A stretch of 64,000 bases of DNA from an uncultured Clostridia bacterium (GTDB lineage: Bacteria > Bacillota > Clostridia > Oscillospirales > Ruminococcaceae): positions 197,724-261,723 of the forward strand of contig CANRAO010000002.1 of assembly GCA_947628615.1 (NCBI GenBank), in the 5' to 3' direction. The position numbers and the translations under genes are program-made. The notes under the pieces were generated by a model, which saw only the letters and a program-made list of their open reading frames with translations, made no database searches and had not been told where the DNA came from. The first letter of the stretch is position 1. Each line of letters begins with the position of its first letter. Shown here piece after piece: positions 1 to 12,759 of the stretch.

Positions 1-471
1 CTTTTATTCAGAGCATTTACTGTATATTCGGGATTTGAATTCGGGTTTGTATCGCTGGTTCTTGCACATATTACCTTTAACATTCCTTATATCATTTACA
101 GCATCATACCAAAGCTGAGACAGATGAATCCAAATTTAGTTGAGGCGGCACAGGATTTAGGATGCAATCCCACACAAGCATTCTTTAAGATAACGATCCC
201 CGAAATAATGCCGGGCGTGTTATCAGGGTTTTTAATGGCTATCACCTACTCTATCGACGACTTTGTTATAAGCTATTTCAACTCGGGAACTACTATTGAA
301 ACTCTGCCAATAACCATTTATTCTATGACCAGAAAAAAAGTATCACCTGAAATAAATGCACTTTCAACTATTATATTTATAGTGATTCTTGCAGTTTTAA
401 TAATTAAAAATGCCATATCAAACTATAAGCTTAGAAAACAACGACTGGAATACTTAGCGTCAAAATCATAA
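1..471 (+). CDS. potC: Polyamine ABC transporter permease (PotC-like), 3' end
   Basis: The reading frame is open from base 1, so the gene starts before the window; 156 residues are visible. It is the C-terminal half of an inner-membrane permease of the spermidine/putrescine family. The cytoplasmic EAA loop that contacts the ATPase is visible (EAAQDLGCNPTQAFF followed by I..PEI), then two hydrophobic segments and a basic tail ending in a short Lys/Arg-rich stretch. It is followed after 62 bp by a PotD-like binding protein, which supports the polyamine assignment. Exact substrate (spermidine or putrescine) cannot be told from the sequence. Confidence 0.88.
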   Translation, partial: LLFRAFTVYSGFEFGFVSLVLAHITFNIPYIIYSIIPKLRQMNPNLVEAAQDLGCNPTQAFFKITIPEIMPGVLSGFLMAITYSIDDFVISYFNSGTTIETLPITIYSMTRKKVSPEINALSTIIFIVILAVLIIKNAISNYKLRKQRLEYLASKS

Positions 472-533
472 TTTTGTTAAGTTTACTTTGATAATTTTCT
501 AAAATTGTGTTATACTGACAAAGGAGCTTGTAA

Positions 534-1892
534 ATGAAAAAAAACTTTGTTATTTTTATTACATTGTTGCTTATGATGCTTACCGGCTGTACGATAAACA
601 GCCAGTCAGAAAATAATTTGCCGGCAGAAAGCGATGCCCAAAGTCAGCTTTCCTCAAGTGAAGTCAGCGAGAAAAGTGAAACAGTTAATACTCAGTCAGC
701 AAAAAGCATCAGCCGTGATGATGTTAATATGGATACCATTTTGACAAAGCTGGATAAAAACCTGCTGTCAAACTATGACTATTCCCGCCTAAAGAACAAA
801 AATATAACCCTTAATGTGTGTAACTGGGGCGAATATATGGCGGTAAATCAGGACGAGTATTTTGATGTAAATAATGAGTTTGAAAAGCTCACCGGCATCA
901 AGGTAAATTATAAGACCTTTGCAACCAATGAAGAGCTATACTCAAAGCTGAAAAGCGGAGGCGGGGATTATGATGTAGTTATCCCCTCTGATTATATGAT
1001 CTCAAAAATGATAAAAGAGGGTCTTATTCAGAAGCTGGATTACAGCAATATTCCGAATTTCAGTTATATTGACAAAAAGTTTGTAGGTCTTGAATATGAC
1101 CCTGAGAATGAATACTCTGTTCCCTACACATGGGGAATAGTATGTATCGTCTACAATAAGAAAATGGTAAAAAAAGAGATAACAGGCTGGTGCGATCTGT
1201 GGGACGAGGCTAATGACAATAACATTCTTATGTTCAACAATCCCCGTGACGCTTTTGGAATTGCGCTTACCTATCTTGGTTATTCTCAGAATACTGAAAA
1301 CAAAAAAGAGCTTGAAGAAGCGGCAAGCACTCTGAAACAGCAAAAAAATCTTGTACAAGCATATGTTATGGACGAGATTTTTGATAAAATCGGCGGCGAG
1401 TCTTCGGCAATAGCACCTTATTATGCTGGCGACGTTCAGACAATGATAGATGAAAATCCTAATCTTGACTTTTGTATACCAAAAGAAGGCACTAACAAGT
1501 TCGTCGACGCAGCTTGTATACCGACAGCCGCTAAAAATAAAGAAGCTGCTGAAATGTATATCAATTTTTTAAATGAAATTCAGGTAGCTTATGCAAACTG
1601 CGACTATCTATGCTATTCAACTCCGCACACAGGCGTTTACAGTCTTTTCGACGATGAAATAAAAGCAAATCCGCTTCGCTGTCCGCCTGACGATTATCTT
1701 AACGAAAAAACAGAAGTGTTCATAAATCTTTCTGACGAGACTAACGCATATACTCAAGAGCTTTGGAATCAGATAAAAATCGAGAAATCAAAATCGCCTT
1801 GGCTTGTACCGGCATTTCTTTTGATTTCTATTGCCCTTACATTTTTCCTGAATATAAGACGTTCAAGAAAGAAAAAGCAGGATATATTTTAA
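534..1892 (+). CDS. potD: Polyamine ABC transporter substrate-binding lipoprotein (PotD-like)
   Basis: 452 residues. An N-terminal signal ends in a lipobox (MLTGC), so the mature protein should be lipid-anchored; a Ser/Gln-rich linker of about 60 residues follows. The periplasmic-binding fold starts near residue 90 (LNVCNWGEYM) and contains YDVVIPSDYM and the VPYTWGIVCIVYNKK stretch typical of PotD/PotF. Ribosome binding site AAAGGAG lies 8 bases before the ATG. Unusually, the C-terminus carries a hydrophobic segment (about residues 420-440) and a basic tail, as if the protein were also anchored at that end. It sits directly after the permease gene, in the usual potABCD order. Confidence 0.9.
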   Translation: MKKNFVIFITLLLMMLTGCTINSQSENNLPAESDAQSQLSSSEVSEKSETVNTQSAKSISRDDVNMDTILTKLDKNLLSNYDYSRLKNKNITLNVCNWGEYMAVNQDEYFDVNNEFEKLTGIKVNYKTFATNEELYSKLKSGGGDYDVVIPSDYMISKMIKEGLIQKLDYSNIPNFSYIDKKFVGLEYDPENEYSVPYTWGIVCIVYNKKMVKKEITGWCDLWDEANDNNILMFNNPRDAFGIALTYLGYSQNTENKKELEEAASTLKQQKNLVQAYVMDEIFDKIGGESSAIAPYYAGDVQTMIDENPNLDFCIPKEGTNKFVDAACIPTAAKNKEAAEMYINFLNEIQVAYANCDYLCYSTPHTGVYSLFDDEIKANPLRCPPDDYLNEKTEVFINLSDETNAYTQELWNQIKIEKSKSPWLVPAFLLISIALTFFLNIRRSRKKKQDIF

Positions 1893-1915
1893 ATTTATAT
1901 ATAAGGAGATTTTTT

Positions 1916-3073
1916 ATGACAAGCAATACTAACGGTGTTTTATTTGAACCGCAAACACAGGTTGGACCTTTAGGGATCATCGGAATGAACGGCACTCAGG
2001 AGATTTGCGCTAAAATCGACGGCTACCTTACAAAATGGGCGGCAGAAAGCGGAATTCTCAAAGACAGCTATCTGATTGAAGTTGACTGTCCTAGATTCGC
2101 ATCAGGTGACGGAAAAGGTATTATAAAATCTACCGTTCGGGGCGATGACCTGTTCATTATCTGCGATGTGGGAAACTACAACTGCACATACGATTATTTC
2201 GGAATGAAGAACCATATGTCTCCAGACGACCACTATCAGGACTTAAAGAGAATCATTCAGGCTGCCGGCGGAAAAGCACATAGAATCAATGTTATTATGC
2301 CTATTCTCTACGGCGGAAGACAGCACAGAAGAAGCTATCGTGAATCTTTAGACTGTGCAGTTGCTCTTCAGGAGCTTGAGGCTATGGGCGTTTCAAATAT
2401 TCTCACCTTTGACGCACACGACCCCCGAGTACAGAACGCAGTTCCGCTGATGGGCTTTGACAATATAATTCCGTCGTATCAGGTGTTAAAGGCGATGTTC
2501 AGAAACCTTGACGACATAGTCATTGACAAAGACCACTTTATGATCATATCACCGGACGAGGGCGCTATTAACAGAAATATGTATTATGCTTCAGTTTTAA
2601 GCGTTAATCTCGGGCTGTTCTATAAACGGCGTGATTATTCGACTGTTGTAAACGGAAGAAACCCAATTGTTGCTCACGAATATCTGGGTAACGACGTCGA
2701 GGGCAAAGACGTTTTCGTAGCAGACGACATTATATCTTCGGGTGAGTCTGTACTCGACCTCGCCTACGAACTAAAAAAGAGAAAGGCTAGAAAAATATAC
2801 GCTTACGCTACCTATGCGATATTTACAAACGGTCTTGAAAAATTCGACACGGCTGTTAAAGACGGCATAATTGACGGAGTTTTCGGTTCTAATCTTACCT
2901 ATCGCTCTCCTGAGCTTTTAAGCAGAGACTGGTTTTATGAGGTTGATGTTTCAAAGTATATTGCATACTTCATAGCTTCGTTAAATCACGATTTATCAAT
3001 TTCATCTATAATTGACCCTCACGAAAAAATAAAAAATCTTCTTAAAGAACACAAACATTTGACTGTCAGATAA
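1916..3073 (+). CDS. prs: Ribose-phosphate pyrophosphokinase (PRPP synthetase)
   Basis: 385 residues. Makes PRPP from ribose 5-phosphate and ATP for nucleotide, His and Trp synthesis. The C-terminal type I phosphoribosyltransferase signature is clear (VFVADDIISSGES, about residue 265), and HRINVIMPILYGGRQHRR matches the catalytic flexible-loop region. The chosen ATG has AAGGAG 6 bases upstream; a longer in-frame ATG at 1763 would overlap the preceding gene by 130 bp and has no site. It is longer than the usual 310-320 residues, with an N-terminal extension, as in divergent PRPP synthetases of Clostridia. A strong hairpin terminator follows. Confidence 0.88.
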   Translation: MTSNTNGVLFEPQTQVGPLGIIGMNGTQEICAKIDGYLTKWAAESGILKDSYLIEVDCPRFASGDGKGIIKSTVRGDDLFIICDVGNYNCTYDYFGMKNHMSPDDHYQDLKRIIQAAGGKAHRINVIMPILYGGRQHRRSYRESLDCAVALQELEAMGVSNILTFDAHDPRVQNAVPLMGFDNIIPSYQVLKAMFRNLDDIVIDKDHFMIISPDEGAINRNMYYASVLSVNLGLFYKRRDYSTVVNGRNPIVAHEYLGNDVEGKDVFVADDIISSGESVLDLAYELKKRKARKIYAYATYAIFTNGLEKFDTAVKDGIIDGVFGSNLTYRSPELLSRDWFYEVDVSKYIAYFIASLNHDLSISSIIDPHEKIKNLLKEHKHLTVR

Positions 3074-3079
3074 AAATAT

Positions 3080-3116
3080 AAGGTGTACATCTAATTTTGA
3101 TGTACACCTTTTTAAT
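3080..3116. terminator. Bidirectional terminator between prs and the HAD gene
   Basis: A perfect 12-bp stem (3080-3091 with 3099-3110) with a 7-base loop and T-runs on both sides. It can end prs from the left and the HAD phosphatase gene from the right. Confidence 0.9.
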
Positions 3117-3121
3117 TCTCA

Positions 3122-3886
3122 CTATAAAATAATTTTTTCCAAATACTTTGCCGCTCCGTCATTGTCGTTATTTTCTGTTACATCATCGGCAGCTGATTTA
3201 ACCTCCTCAATAGCATTACCCATAGCTATACCTTTACCGCAGCATTTCAACATTTCCAAATCAACATAATCGTCTCCGAACGCAATAATATCATTTGGCG
3301 AAATTGACAGCGTTTTTTCAATTGCCTCTATCGCACTTTCCTTAGACGCACCCTGCTTTGAATACTTATACCAATCAACATCTGAAAATTTTGTAAAAGT
3401 ACAATTTTCCACACTTTTCGCAATCTTTTGAGCCTTTGAATAATCGTTTGTTTGTATACATATTTTCAAAGAGCTTTCGCAAAAATCAGTATAATCTGTA
3501 TGAATGATTTCTCCCCAATCCGAATAATTCGGATTGATTTTATAATTCCAATAATGACCGTTTAATGTATCAACTGTAATTTCACACTCGTTATCAGTAA
3601 CGGATAAAGCAGTTTTAATAAGCGTTTTTGTTTCCGATTCGGAAAACATACAAGTATAAATTATATTCTCCTTATATGTAACTAAAGCACCTCCGCTTGA
3701 GATGATAATTTCGGGCTTTATCTGTTCTATAAATTGTTTTGCATTGCTTTCACCACGAGCAGTAGAAAAACCTATCATCATTCCTTTTTGCCTGCAAATA
3801 TCAAGCATTTTAACGCTATACTCAGAAATAGTTTTATCACTTCTAAGCAGCGTTCCGTCTAAATCAAGCAAAATTAACTTATACAT
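3122..3886 (-). CDS. Cof-type HAD-IIB family phosphatase
   Basis: 254 residues. Haloacid dehalogenase superfamily hydrolase of the Cof/YidA type, which dephosphorylate sugar phosphates or flavin and pyridoxal cofactors; the substrate cannot be inferred. Motif I is LILLDLDGTLL (nucleophile Asp), motif II the STARGE stretch, and motif IV IIAFGDDYVDLEML near the C-terminus. I start at MYKL because AAAGGCGG sits 5 bases upstream; a start 5 codons earlier would place the ribosome site inside the coding sequence. It lies 35 bp downstream of tadA and is probably cotranscribed. Confidence 0.87.
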   Translation of the reverse strand: MYKLILLDLDGTLLRSDKTISEYSVKMLDICRQKGMMIGFSTARGESNAKQFIEQIKPEIIISSGGALVTYKENIIYTCMFSESETKTLIKTALSVTDNECEITVDTLNGHYWNYKINPNYSDWGEIIHTDYTDFCESSLKICIQTNDYSKAQKIAKSVENCTFTKFSDVDWYKYSKQGASKESAIEAIEKTLSISPNDIIAFGDDYVDLEMLKCCGKGIAMGNAIEEVKSAADDVTENNDNDGAAKYLEKIIL

Positions 3887-3921
3887 TTTACCGCCTTTCA
3901 AATAAATAAAAAACTATATTA

Positions 3922-4386
3922 CTACGAATTTTCTTTATCCCTCAACCGCCTAAAAAAATCCTTTATTATATCAGAACATTCATCAAGTAAAATTCCGCTT
4001 TCAACCTTCGGACAATGATTAAACCTTCCGTCGAACAGATTTATTGTAGAACCCACAGCCCCGAATCTATGGTCGAATGCTCCGATATAAACCTTTTCTA
4101 TACGACTGTTTATAATTGCCCCTGCACACATAGCACAAGGCTCAAGTGTAACATATATATCGCAGCCTATAAGTCTCCAGCCTCCAAGATTTTTGCTTGC
4201 CTCGTTAATGGCAATTATCTCAGCGTGTGCAAGCGGAGATTTATCTGTTTCACGGCGATTATAGCCTTCTCCTATTATTTCTCCTGTTTTGTTATTCACA
4301 ACAACTGCCCCTACAGGAACTTCTCCGATCTCTGCCGCTTTAGTTGCAAGCTCCAACGCTCTGTTCATATAAAAGATTTTATCCAT
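3922..4386 (-). CDS. tadA: tRNA-specific adenosine deaminase
   Basis: 154 residues, the usual length. Deaminates the wobble adenosine of tRNA-Arg(ACG) to inosine so it can read CGU, CGC and CGA. Zinc and catalytic motifs are complete: HAEI (with the proton-shuttle Glu) near residue 55 and PCAMCAG near residue 85. GGAGAA lies 6 bases before the ATG. The substrate tRNA-Arg with anticodon ACG is encoded in this same window at 56.7 kb. It is the first gene of a two-gene unit with the HAD phosphatase. Confidence 0.94.
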   Translation of the reverse strand: MDKIFYMNRALELATKAAEIGEVPVGAVVVNNKTGEIIGEGYNRRETDKSPLAHAEIIAINEASKNLGGWRLIGCDIYVTLEPCAMCAGAIINSRIEKVYIGAFDHRFGAVGSTINLFDGRFNHCPKVESGILLDECSDIIKDFFRRLRDKENS

Positions 4387-4448
4387 TTTACTTCTCCGAT
4401 CAGTTATTTATTGATTTATTGTACCATACAAAATAAAAGCTGTAAACA

Positions 4449-4482
4449 AAAAGCCATCGGAAAGTTCCGATGGCTTTTATAT
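4449..4482. terminator. Terminator after tuf, shared with tadA side
   Basis: A 13-bp perfect inverted repeat (4450-4462 with 4465-4477) flanked by A and T runs; it closes the str operon on the - strand 17 bp after the tuf stop. Confidence 0.88.
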
Positions 4483-4493
4483 TTATACGTTAA

Positions 4494-5693
4494 TTACTTT
4501 TCGATAGATGTAACAACGCCTGAACCTACTGTTCTGCCGCCCTCACGGATAGCAAAACGAAGTCCTTCTTCAATAGCGATTGGAGTGATAAGTTCAACGC
4601 CGATCTCTACGTTATCGCCAGGCATACACATTTCCTTGTCAGCAGGAAGTGTGATAACGCCGGTAACGTCAGTTGTTCTGAAATAGAACTGAGGTCTGTA
4701 GTTGTTAAAGAAAGGTGTATGACGTCCGCCTTCATCCTTCTTCAATACGTAAACCTGACCCTTAAACTTTGTCTCCGGGTGAATTGAGTTAGGTGCACAG
4801 AGAACCTGACCTCTTTCGATGTCCTCTCTCTGAACTCCACGTAGAAGAGCACCGATGTTATCTCCAGCCTCAGCGTAGTCAAGAATCTTTCTGAACATCT
4901 CGATACCTGTTACAACTGTCTTAGCTCTTTCCTCTGTCAAACCGATGATTTCAACTTCGTCGCCGGTTGTAAGTCTTCCTCTTTCTACTCTACCAGTAGC
5001 AACTGTTCCACGTCCTGTGATTGTGAAAACGTCCTCAACAGGCATAAGGAACGGCTGGTCAGAAGCTCTTTCAGGAGTTGGAATATACTCGTCAACTGCA
5101 TCCATAAGCTCAAGAATAGGAGCGTATGCAGGATCATTAATATCGTCCGGAGCCTCTAATGCTTTAAGAGCTGAACCCTTGATGATCGGAATATCATCAC
5201 CCGGGAATTCATACTCGTTAAGAGTCTCTCTGATGTCCATTTCAACCAGCTCAAGAAGCTCTGGGTCGTCAACCTGGTCAGCCTTGTTCATAAATACTAC
5301 GATATATGGAACTCCAACCTGACGAGCAAGAAGCAAGTGCTCTTTTGTCTGAGCCATAGGTCCGTCTGATGAAGCTACAACGAGGATAGCTCCGTCCATC
5401 TGAGCAGCACCTGTGATCATGTTCTTTACATAGTCAGCGTGTCCCGGGCAGTCAACGTGTGCATAGTGACGCTTATCTGTTTCATACTCAACGTGAGCTG
5501 TGTTGATTGTGATTCCACGCTCTCTCTCCTCAGGAGCGCCGTCGATCTTATCATAAGCCTCAAACTGTGCAAGACCCTTTAAATGAAGTGCCTTTGTGAT
5601 TGCTGCTGTTAAAGTTGTTTTACCATGGTCAACGTGTCCAATAGTACCAATGTTGACATGGGGTTTAGTTCTTTCAAATTTTTCCTTTGCCAT
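4494..5693 (-). CDS. tuf: Elongation factor Tu
   Basis: 399 residues. GTPase that delivers aminoacyl-tRNA to the ribosome. All G motifs are present: GHVDHGKT (residues 19-26), RGITI switch I, DCPGH, and NKAD. The beta-barrel domains 2 and 3 follow and the protein ends at the expected VVTSIEK. AGGGAGG is 8 bases before the ATG. It is the last gene of the rpsL-rpsG-fusA-tuf cluster, with a 123-bp gap after fusA in which I see no clear promoter or terminator. Confidence 0.98.
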   Translation of the reverse strand: MAKEKFERTKPHVNIGTIGHVDHGKTTLTAAITKALHLKGLAQFEAYDKIDGAPEERERGITINTAHVEYETDKRHYAHVDCPGHADYVKNMITGAAQMDGAILVVASSDGPMAQTKEHLLLARQVGVPYIVVFMNKADQVDDPELLELVEMDIRETLNEYEFPGDDIPIIKGSALKALEAPDDINDPAYAPILELMDAVDEYIPTPERASDQPFLMPVEDVFTITGRGTVATGRVERGRLTTGDEVEIIGLTEERAKTVVTGIEMFRKILDYAEAGDNIGALLRGVQREDIERGQVLCAPNSIHPETKFKGQVYVLKKDEGGRHTPFFNNYRPQFYFRTTDVTGVITLPADKEMCMPGDNVEIGVELITPIAIEEGLRFAIREGGRTVGSGVVTSIEK

Positions 5694-5816
5694 TTGGATT
5701 TCCTCCCTTAAAAATAAATTGATATTTTTTACTTTTTAAAAGTTACAAAAGTATTATACCCTACTTCCCCAAGAATTTCAAGTCTTTTTACGTATTTTTT
5801 TATCTAAATACATATT

Positions 5817-7901
<2,085 letters not shown>

Positions 7902-7919
7902 AAAATCCTCCTATTAATA

Positions 7920-8390
7920 TTACCAACGATAGTGAGCGAAAGCCTTGTTTGCTTCTGCCATTTTGTGCGTATCGTCTTTCTTCTTGCAAGCTCCTCCAAC
8001 GCCGTTTACTGCGTCCATAATCTCTGCTGCAAGCTTTTCCTTCATAGTTTTTTCATGTCTTGCTCTAGCATAGTTTGTCAGCCATCTAAGCCCCAGTGTC
8101 TGACGTCTTTCCGGACGTACCTCCATAGGCACCTGATATGTCGAACCTCCGACACGGCGAGCCTTTACCTCAAGGCTTGGCATAATATTTTCCATAGCCT
8201 GCTCGAAAGCCTCTAATGCAGGCTTTCCTGTTTTTTCTTCTACAATTTCAAATGCTCCGTATACTATCTTCTGAGCAACACCCTTCTTACCGTCAAGCAT
8301 TACGTTGTTGATAAGACGTGTTACCAGCTTTGATTTGTATATCGGGTCTTGCAAAACATCTCTTTTTGCAACTTTACCTCTTCTTGGCAC
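7920..8390 (-). CDS. rpsG: 30S ribosomal protein S7
   Basis: 156 residues, the standard bacterial length. Binds the 3' major domain of 16S rRNA and nucleates the 30S head. I use the GTG at 8390 ([11 protein letters not shown]), because AAGGAGGG lies 8 bases upstream; an ATG 6 codons earlier overlaps that ribosome binding site and would give an abnormal N-terminus. The conserved PRRG start and the RWLTNYAR region are seen. The 143-bp gap from rpsL holds a strong hairpin (see that entry). Confidence 0.97.
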   Translation of the reverse strand: MPRRGKVAKRDVLQDPIYKSKLVTRLINNVMLDGKKGVAQKIVYGAFEIVEEKTGKPALEAFEQAMENIMPSLEVKARRVGGSTYQVPMEVRPERRQTLGLRWLTNYARARHEKTMKEKLAAEIMDAVNGVGGACKKKDDTHKMAEANKAFAHYRW

Positions 8391-8432
8391 TATAATTCCC
8401 TCCTTCATAGAATGATATCATAGGTACTCGCT

Positions 8433-8450
8433 CTGCGGTCTTGACCGCAG
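8433..8450 (-). promoter_or_regulatory. Perfect hairpin in the rpsL-rpsG intercistronic region
   Basis: CTGCGGTC and GACCGCAG form an 8-bp perfect stem with a 2-base gap (a 4-base loop if the inner pair opens). It lies 43-60 bases upstream of the rpsG start, inside the str operon message. In E. coli, S7 represses its own operon by binding the S12-S7 intercistronic RNA; that this hairpin does the same here is inference. There is no T-run, so it is not a standard terminator. Confidence 0.5.
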
Positions 8451-8533
8451 CCCCGTCAGTCCAATGCAGAGGTACTATATATATAATACTCCACATTAAC
8501 TGTGGTTATTGAGTTTTACCTTAATTTTCAGGC

Positions 8534-8950
8534 TTATTTGCCCTTTGGTCTCTTCGCACCGTACTTTGAACGGGCTTGCATTCTTCCTGTTACGCCTTGA
8601 GCGTCAAGAGTTCCTCTGATGATGTGATAACGCACACCCGGAAGGTCTCTAACTCTTCCGCCTCTGATCATAACAACGCTGTGCTCCTGAAGATTATGAC
8701 CAACGCCCGGAATGTATGCAGTAACTTCCTGACCGTTTGTGAGCTTTACTCTGGCAATCTTTCTCATAGCTGAATTAGGCTTCCTAGGTGTAGCTGTTTT
8801 AACTGCTGTACAAACGCCGCGTTTTTGCGGACAGCTCTGGTCAATTACAGCCTTCTTTTGAGCGTTAAAGCCCTTTTGAAGAGCAGGCGCAGTTGACTTT
8901 GACGTAGACATTTTTCTTCCGCTTCTTACTAACTGATTAAATGTAGGCAT
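8534..8950 (-). CDS. rpsL: 30S ribosomal protein S12
   Basis: 138 residues. Decoding-centre protein. Conserved blocks [20 protein letters not shown] and the PGVRYH region are present; the Lys of the TPRKPNS segment, whose changes give streptomycin resistance in other bacteria, is wild type. AAAGGAGAG is 4-9 bases before the ATG. First gene of the str cluster, with its own consensus promoter upstream. Confidence 0.98.
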   Translation of the reverse strand: MPTFNQLVRSGRKMSTSKSTAPALQKGFNAQKKAVIDQSCPQKRGVCTAVKTATPRKPNSAMRKIARVKLTNGQEVTAYIPGVGHNLQEHSVVMIRGGRVRDLPGVRYHIIRGTLDAQGVTGRMQARSKYGAKRPKGK

Positions 8951-9006
8951 CTTCTCTCTCCTTTCCTAAAATCTTCCGCAGACCATACGAGGTCAGCATA
9001 AGAAAC

Positions 9007-9035
9007 ATTATATACTTAATAATTTCATTTGTCAA
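9007..9035 (-). promoter_or_regulatory. Sigma-A promoter of the rpsL operon
   Basis: On the - strand: TTGACA (9030-9035), a 17-base spacer, TATAAT (9007-9012). Both boxes are perfect consensus. The start of transcription should be near 9000, about 50 bases before the rpsL ATG. Confidence 0.87.
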
Positions 9036-9114
9036 GCATTTATATAGAAAAATGATGATAATTTTCCAATGGCGTAGTTTTCATTTGCAAAAATAGTTAG
9101 CGAATTGATAAAAT

Positions 9115-9140
9115 AGAACAGCCCTTTTAAGAGCTGTTCT
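9115..9140 (-). terminator. Terminator after rpoC
   Basis: AGAACAGC and GCTGTTCT (9115-9122 with 9133-9140) form a stem followed on the - strand by a T-rich run. It separates the rpoBC unit from the rpsL promoter just downstream. Confidence 0.82.
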
Positions 9141-9150
9141 GAAATTTTTA

Positions 9151-12100
9151 TTAAACGGTAGTTGCCGACTGCTCAGGAATTGCTGTATTAGCGATCTGAA
9201 CATTGTTATAAATGTCCATACCCGTTCCGGCAGGAATGAGTTTACCGATAATAACGTTTTCCTTAAGCCCGACAAGATGGTCGCTCTTTCCGCGAATAGC
9301 AGCGTCTGTAAGTGCTCTTGTAGTTTCCTGGAAAGAAGCGGCAGACAAAAAGCTGTTTGAATTTGACGAAGCCTTTGTTATACCCTGAAGAACCGGAATA
9401 GTGGTTACAAGTTTTGCATTAATGTCGCCTGCGTCAATTTCACTTTGGATTTCTCGGTTGATTGCCGCAATTTCATGTGCGTCAACCAAAGCTCCCGGAA
9501 GAAGATAACTGCTTCCTGGATCGTCCACCTTGACCTTTCTCATCATCTGACGAACGATAACCTCAATATGCTTATCATTGATGTCAACACCCTGTAAGCG
9601 GTAAACCTTTTGAACCTCGGTGATGATATAGTTCTGAACCTCTTCAACACCGTTGACAGCCAGAATATCATTAGGATTAATAGAACCCTCAGTTAGAGGT
9701 TCTCCGGCTTTAACCACATCCCCCTCGTGAACCTTTATCTTGTAACCGTAAGGAATTGTATAACTTTCCTGCTCGGGATTGTTTATATCCTCGTTTGTGA
9801 TAACGATTTGCTTTGTCTTTTTTACCTCTTCAATACGAACTGTTCCGTTAATGCCTGCAATAATAGCAGCGCCCTTTGGCTTTCTCGACTCAAACAGCTC
9901 TTCAACTCTAGGAAGACCCTGCGTAATATCCTCAGCAGAAGCGATACCTCCTGTATGGAAGGTTCTCATTGTAAGCTGAGTACCAGGCTCACCGATAGAC
10001 TGTGCAGAGATAATTCCTACAGCCTCGCCGACAGAAGCAAGATTACCGTTCGCAAGGTTAGCGCCGTAGCATTTAGCGCAAACGCCATGCTCTGATTCGC
10101 AATGAAGAACCGAACGAATTTTAATCTTATCAATTTTGTGTTCTTTCATATATTCGGCAACCCTGTCAGCGTCGCTCTCATTCATAAGCTTGTTGTGAGA
10201 AATAACAAGCTCGCCTGTTTCTTCGTCAACCAGATCCTCAACAAGAAAACGTCCGACAAGTCTCTCATTAAGAGGCTCTATCATCTCGTTACCGTTCTTG
10301 ATTTCAAATACATCTATACCATGAGTTGTACCGCAGTCCTCCTCGTGAATAATAACATCCTGCGATACGTCTACAAGTCTTCTGGTCAGATAACCTGAGT
10401 CAGCGGTTCTAAGCGCAGTATCGGCAAGTCCTTTTCTCGCACCACGAGATGAAATAAAGTATTCGAGAATATTAAGTCCCTCACGATAGTTAGCACGAAT
10501 AGGCATCTCAATAGTCGAACCCGATGTGTTAGCGATAAGTCCACGCATACCTGCAAGCTGTCTTATCTGGTTGATACTACCACGGGCTCCCGAATCAGCC
10601 ATCATATTGATCGGGTTATACGGGTCAAGACCGTCTTTAAGAGCATTGGTAACCTCATCAGTAGCGTTATTCCAGATCTCAATAAATCTCTTTGATTTTT
10701 CCTCTCTTGAGATATATCCTCTCTTATACTGGGTATCAACTCTGCTGACCATCTCGTCAGCCTTTTCGATAATATCCTTTTTAGCCGCAGGGATTTCAGC
10801 ATCACAAACCGCAACAGTTATTGCAGCCTTTGTTGAATACTTATATCCTGTAGCCTTGATTTTATCCAGAACTTCACTGGTCGTTGTCGTTCCGTGAATT
10901 TTGATACATCTTTCAATAATATCAGAAAGCTGTTTCTTCTTTACGAGGAATGAAACCTCTAAATCAAACTGCTTTTCTGAATTTGTTCTATCAACAAAGC
11001 CTAGATCCTGCGGAATGTTTTCGTTGAATATAAGCCTTCCGACAGTTGCGTCTATAATTCTTGAAACCTGTTTGTCGCCAACCTGCCTTGTAATTTTAAC
11101 CTTTATAGCGGCATGCAGTGAAACAACTCCTGCGTCGTAAGCCATAAGCGCTTCTTCTACATCCTTGAACATCTTACCTTCGCCTTTTTCCCCATCTTTC
11201 AAGAGAGTAAGGTAATAAGAGCCAAGCAGCATATCCTGTGTAGGAATAGCAACAGGACGTCCGTCTGACGGCTTTAATAGATTGTTTGCGGCAAGCATCA
11301 GAAAACGGGCTTCTGTCTGTGCCTCAGCCGACAGCGGAACGTGAACAGCCATCTGGTCGCCGTCGAAGTCAGCGTTGTAAGCCGTACATACAAGCGGGTG
11401 AAGCTTTAACGCTCTTCCCTCTACAAGCACAGGCTCAAATGCCTGAATACCCAGTCTGTGAAGCGTAGGCGCACGGTTTAGAAGCACCGGGTGACCCTTA
11501 ATTACTTCCTCAAGTGCATCCCATACCTCCGGTTTTGCCCTATCTACCATTTTCTTTGCGGATTTAATGTTTATTGACGGATTTGTATCCACAAGTCTTT
11601 TCATAACAAACGGCTTGAACAGCTCAAGAGCCATTTCCTTAGGCAGACCGCACTGATACATCTTTAATTCCGGTCCCACAACGATAACCGAACGTCCCGA
11701 ATAGTCAACACGCTTTCCGAGCAGGTTCTGACGGAAACGTCCCTGCTTTCCTTTTAGCATATCAGAAAGAGACTTGAACGCTCTGTTGTTCGGTCCTGTA
11801 ACAGGTCTGCCGTGTCTGCCGTTATCTATAAGTGCGTCAACAGCCTCCTGAAGCATTCTCTTTTCATTTCTGATGATAATGTCAGGAGCCTGAAGCTCTA
11901 ACATTCTCTGCAAACGATTGTTTCTGTTTATAACTCTTCTGTATAGATCGTTCAAATCAGAGGTTGCATATCTTCCTCCGTCGAGCATAACCATAGGTCT
12001 TAGCTCAGGCGGAATAACAGGAACTACGTCTAAAATCATCCATTCAGGACGGTTTCCGGAAGTTCTGAAAGCCTCAACGATTTCAAGTCTTTTCAAAAGT

Positions 12101-12714
12101 TTAATTCTCTTCTGTCCTGACGGAAGCCCGTCAAGCTCTGACTTGAGTTCGTTTGAAAGTTTATCTAAATCTATCTGCGACAAAAGCTCTTTAACAGCCT
12201 CAGCACCCATTCCTGCTTTGAATTTATCCTCATACTTCTCTCTCATATCGACATAGTCTTTCTCAGTGAGAAGCTGACATCTTTCAAGCTCGGTATCTCC
12301 CGGATCAATTACAATATATTTTGTAAAGTACAAAACCTCTTCCAAACGCTTCTGAGAAATCTCAAGCATTTGACCTATTCTTGAAGGAGTACCTTTAAAA
12401 TACCAGATGTGCGAAACAGGAGCGGCAAGCTCAATATGACCCATTCTCTCACGTCTTACCTTAGCACGGGTAACCTCAACTCCGCATCTCTCACAAACTT
12501 TACCCTTAAAACGAATCTTCTTATACTTTCCGCAGTGACACTCCCAGTCCTTAGAAGGTCCAAAGATCTTTTCACAAAAAAGTCCGTCTTTTTCAGGCTT
12601 CTGAGTCCTGTAATTTATCGTTTCAGGTCTTGTAACAACTCCATAAGACCACTCTCTGATCTTCTCAGGCGACGCAAGACCGATTTTTATTGAATCAAAA
12701 GTATTAAATTCCAA
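9151..12714 (-). CDS. rpoC: DNA-directed RNA polymerase subunit beta'
   Basis: 1187 residues. Catalytic subunit of RNA polymerase. The N-terminal zinc module (CHCGKY ... CERCG, near residues 60-80), the active-site Mg motif NADFDGD (about residue 450) and the second zinc cluster ([13 protein letters not shown]) are intact. The start codon is TTG at 12714 with AAGGAAGAAGGG upstream, giving the canonical [16 protein letters not shown]-terminus. 45 bp separate it from rpoB. Confidence 0.98.
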   Translation of the reverse strand: MEFNTFDSIKIGLASPEKIREWSYGVVTRPETINYRTQKPEKDGLFCEKIFGPSKDWECHCGKYKKIRFKGKVCERCGVEVTRAKVRRERMGHIELAAPVSHIWYFKGTPSRIGQMLEISQKRLEEVLYFTKYIVIDPGDTELERCQLLTEKDYVDMREKYEDKFKAGMGAEAVKELLSQIDLDKLSNELKSELDGLPSGQKRIKLLKRLEIVEAFRTSGNRPEWMILDVVPVIPPELRPMVMLDGGRYATSDLNDLYRRVINRNNRLQRMLELQAPDIIIRNEKRMLQEAVDALIDNGRHGRPVTGPNNRAFKSLSDMLKGKQGRFRQNLLGKRVDYSGRSVIVVGPELKMYQCGLPKEMALELFKPFVMKRLVDTNPSINIKSAKKMVDRAKPEVWDALEEVIKGHPVLLNRAPTLHRLGIQAFEPVLVEGRALKLHPLVCTAYNADFDGDQMAVHVPLSAEAQTEARFLMLAANNLLKPSDGRPVAIPTQDMLLGSYYLTLLKDGEKGEGKMFKDVEEALMAYDAGVVSLHAAIKVKITRQVGDKQVSRIIDATVGRLIFNENIPQDLGFVDRTNSEKQFDLEVSFLVKKKQLSDIIERCIKIHGTTTTSEVLDKIKATGYKYSTKAAITVAVCDAEIPAAKKDIIEKADEMVSRVDTQYKRGYISREEKSKRFIEIWNNATDEVTNALKDGLDPYNPINMMADSGARGSINQIRQLAGMRGLIANTSGSTIEMPIRANYREGLNILEYFISSRGARKGLADTALRTADSGYLTRRLVDVSQDVIIHEEDCGTTHGIDVFEIKNGNEMIEPLNERLVGRFLVEDLVDEETGELVISHNKLMNESDADRVAEYMKEHKIDKIKIRSVLHCESEHGVCAKCYGANLANGNLASVGEAVGIISAQSIGEPGTQLTMRTFHTGGIASAEDITQGLPRVEELFESRKPKGAAIIAGINGTVRIEEVKKTKQIVITNEDINNPEQESYTIPYGYKIKVHEGDVVKAGEPLTEGSINPNDILAVNGVEEVQNYIITEVQKVYRLQGVDINDKHIEVIVRQMMRKVKVDDPGSSYLLPGALVDAHEIAAINREIQSEIDAGDINAKLVTTIPVLQGITKASSNSNSFLSAASFQETTRALTDAAIRGKSDHLVGLKENVIIGKLIPAGTGMDIYNNVQIANTAIPEQSATTV

Positions 12715-12759
12715 TATTCGACCCTTCTTCCTTTAGTTTAAGCATTTCGAAAAAACAAT

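Noticed and set aside
488..516. TTGATA-N17-TATACT promoter before potD
   Set aside because: The predicted start would fall inside the ribosome binding site, so it is probably not a functional potD promoter.
4015..4686. 223-codon + strand frame across tadA and the tuf end
   Set aside because: Runs through two well-supported genes and a terminator; Ser/Cys-rich composition is that of a shadow.
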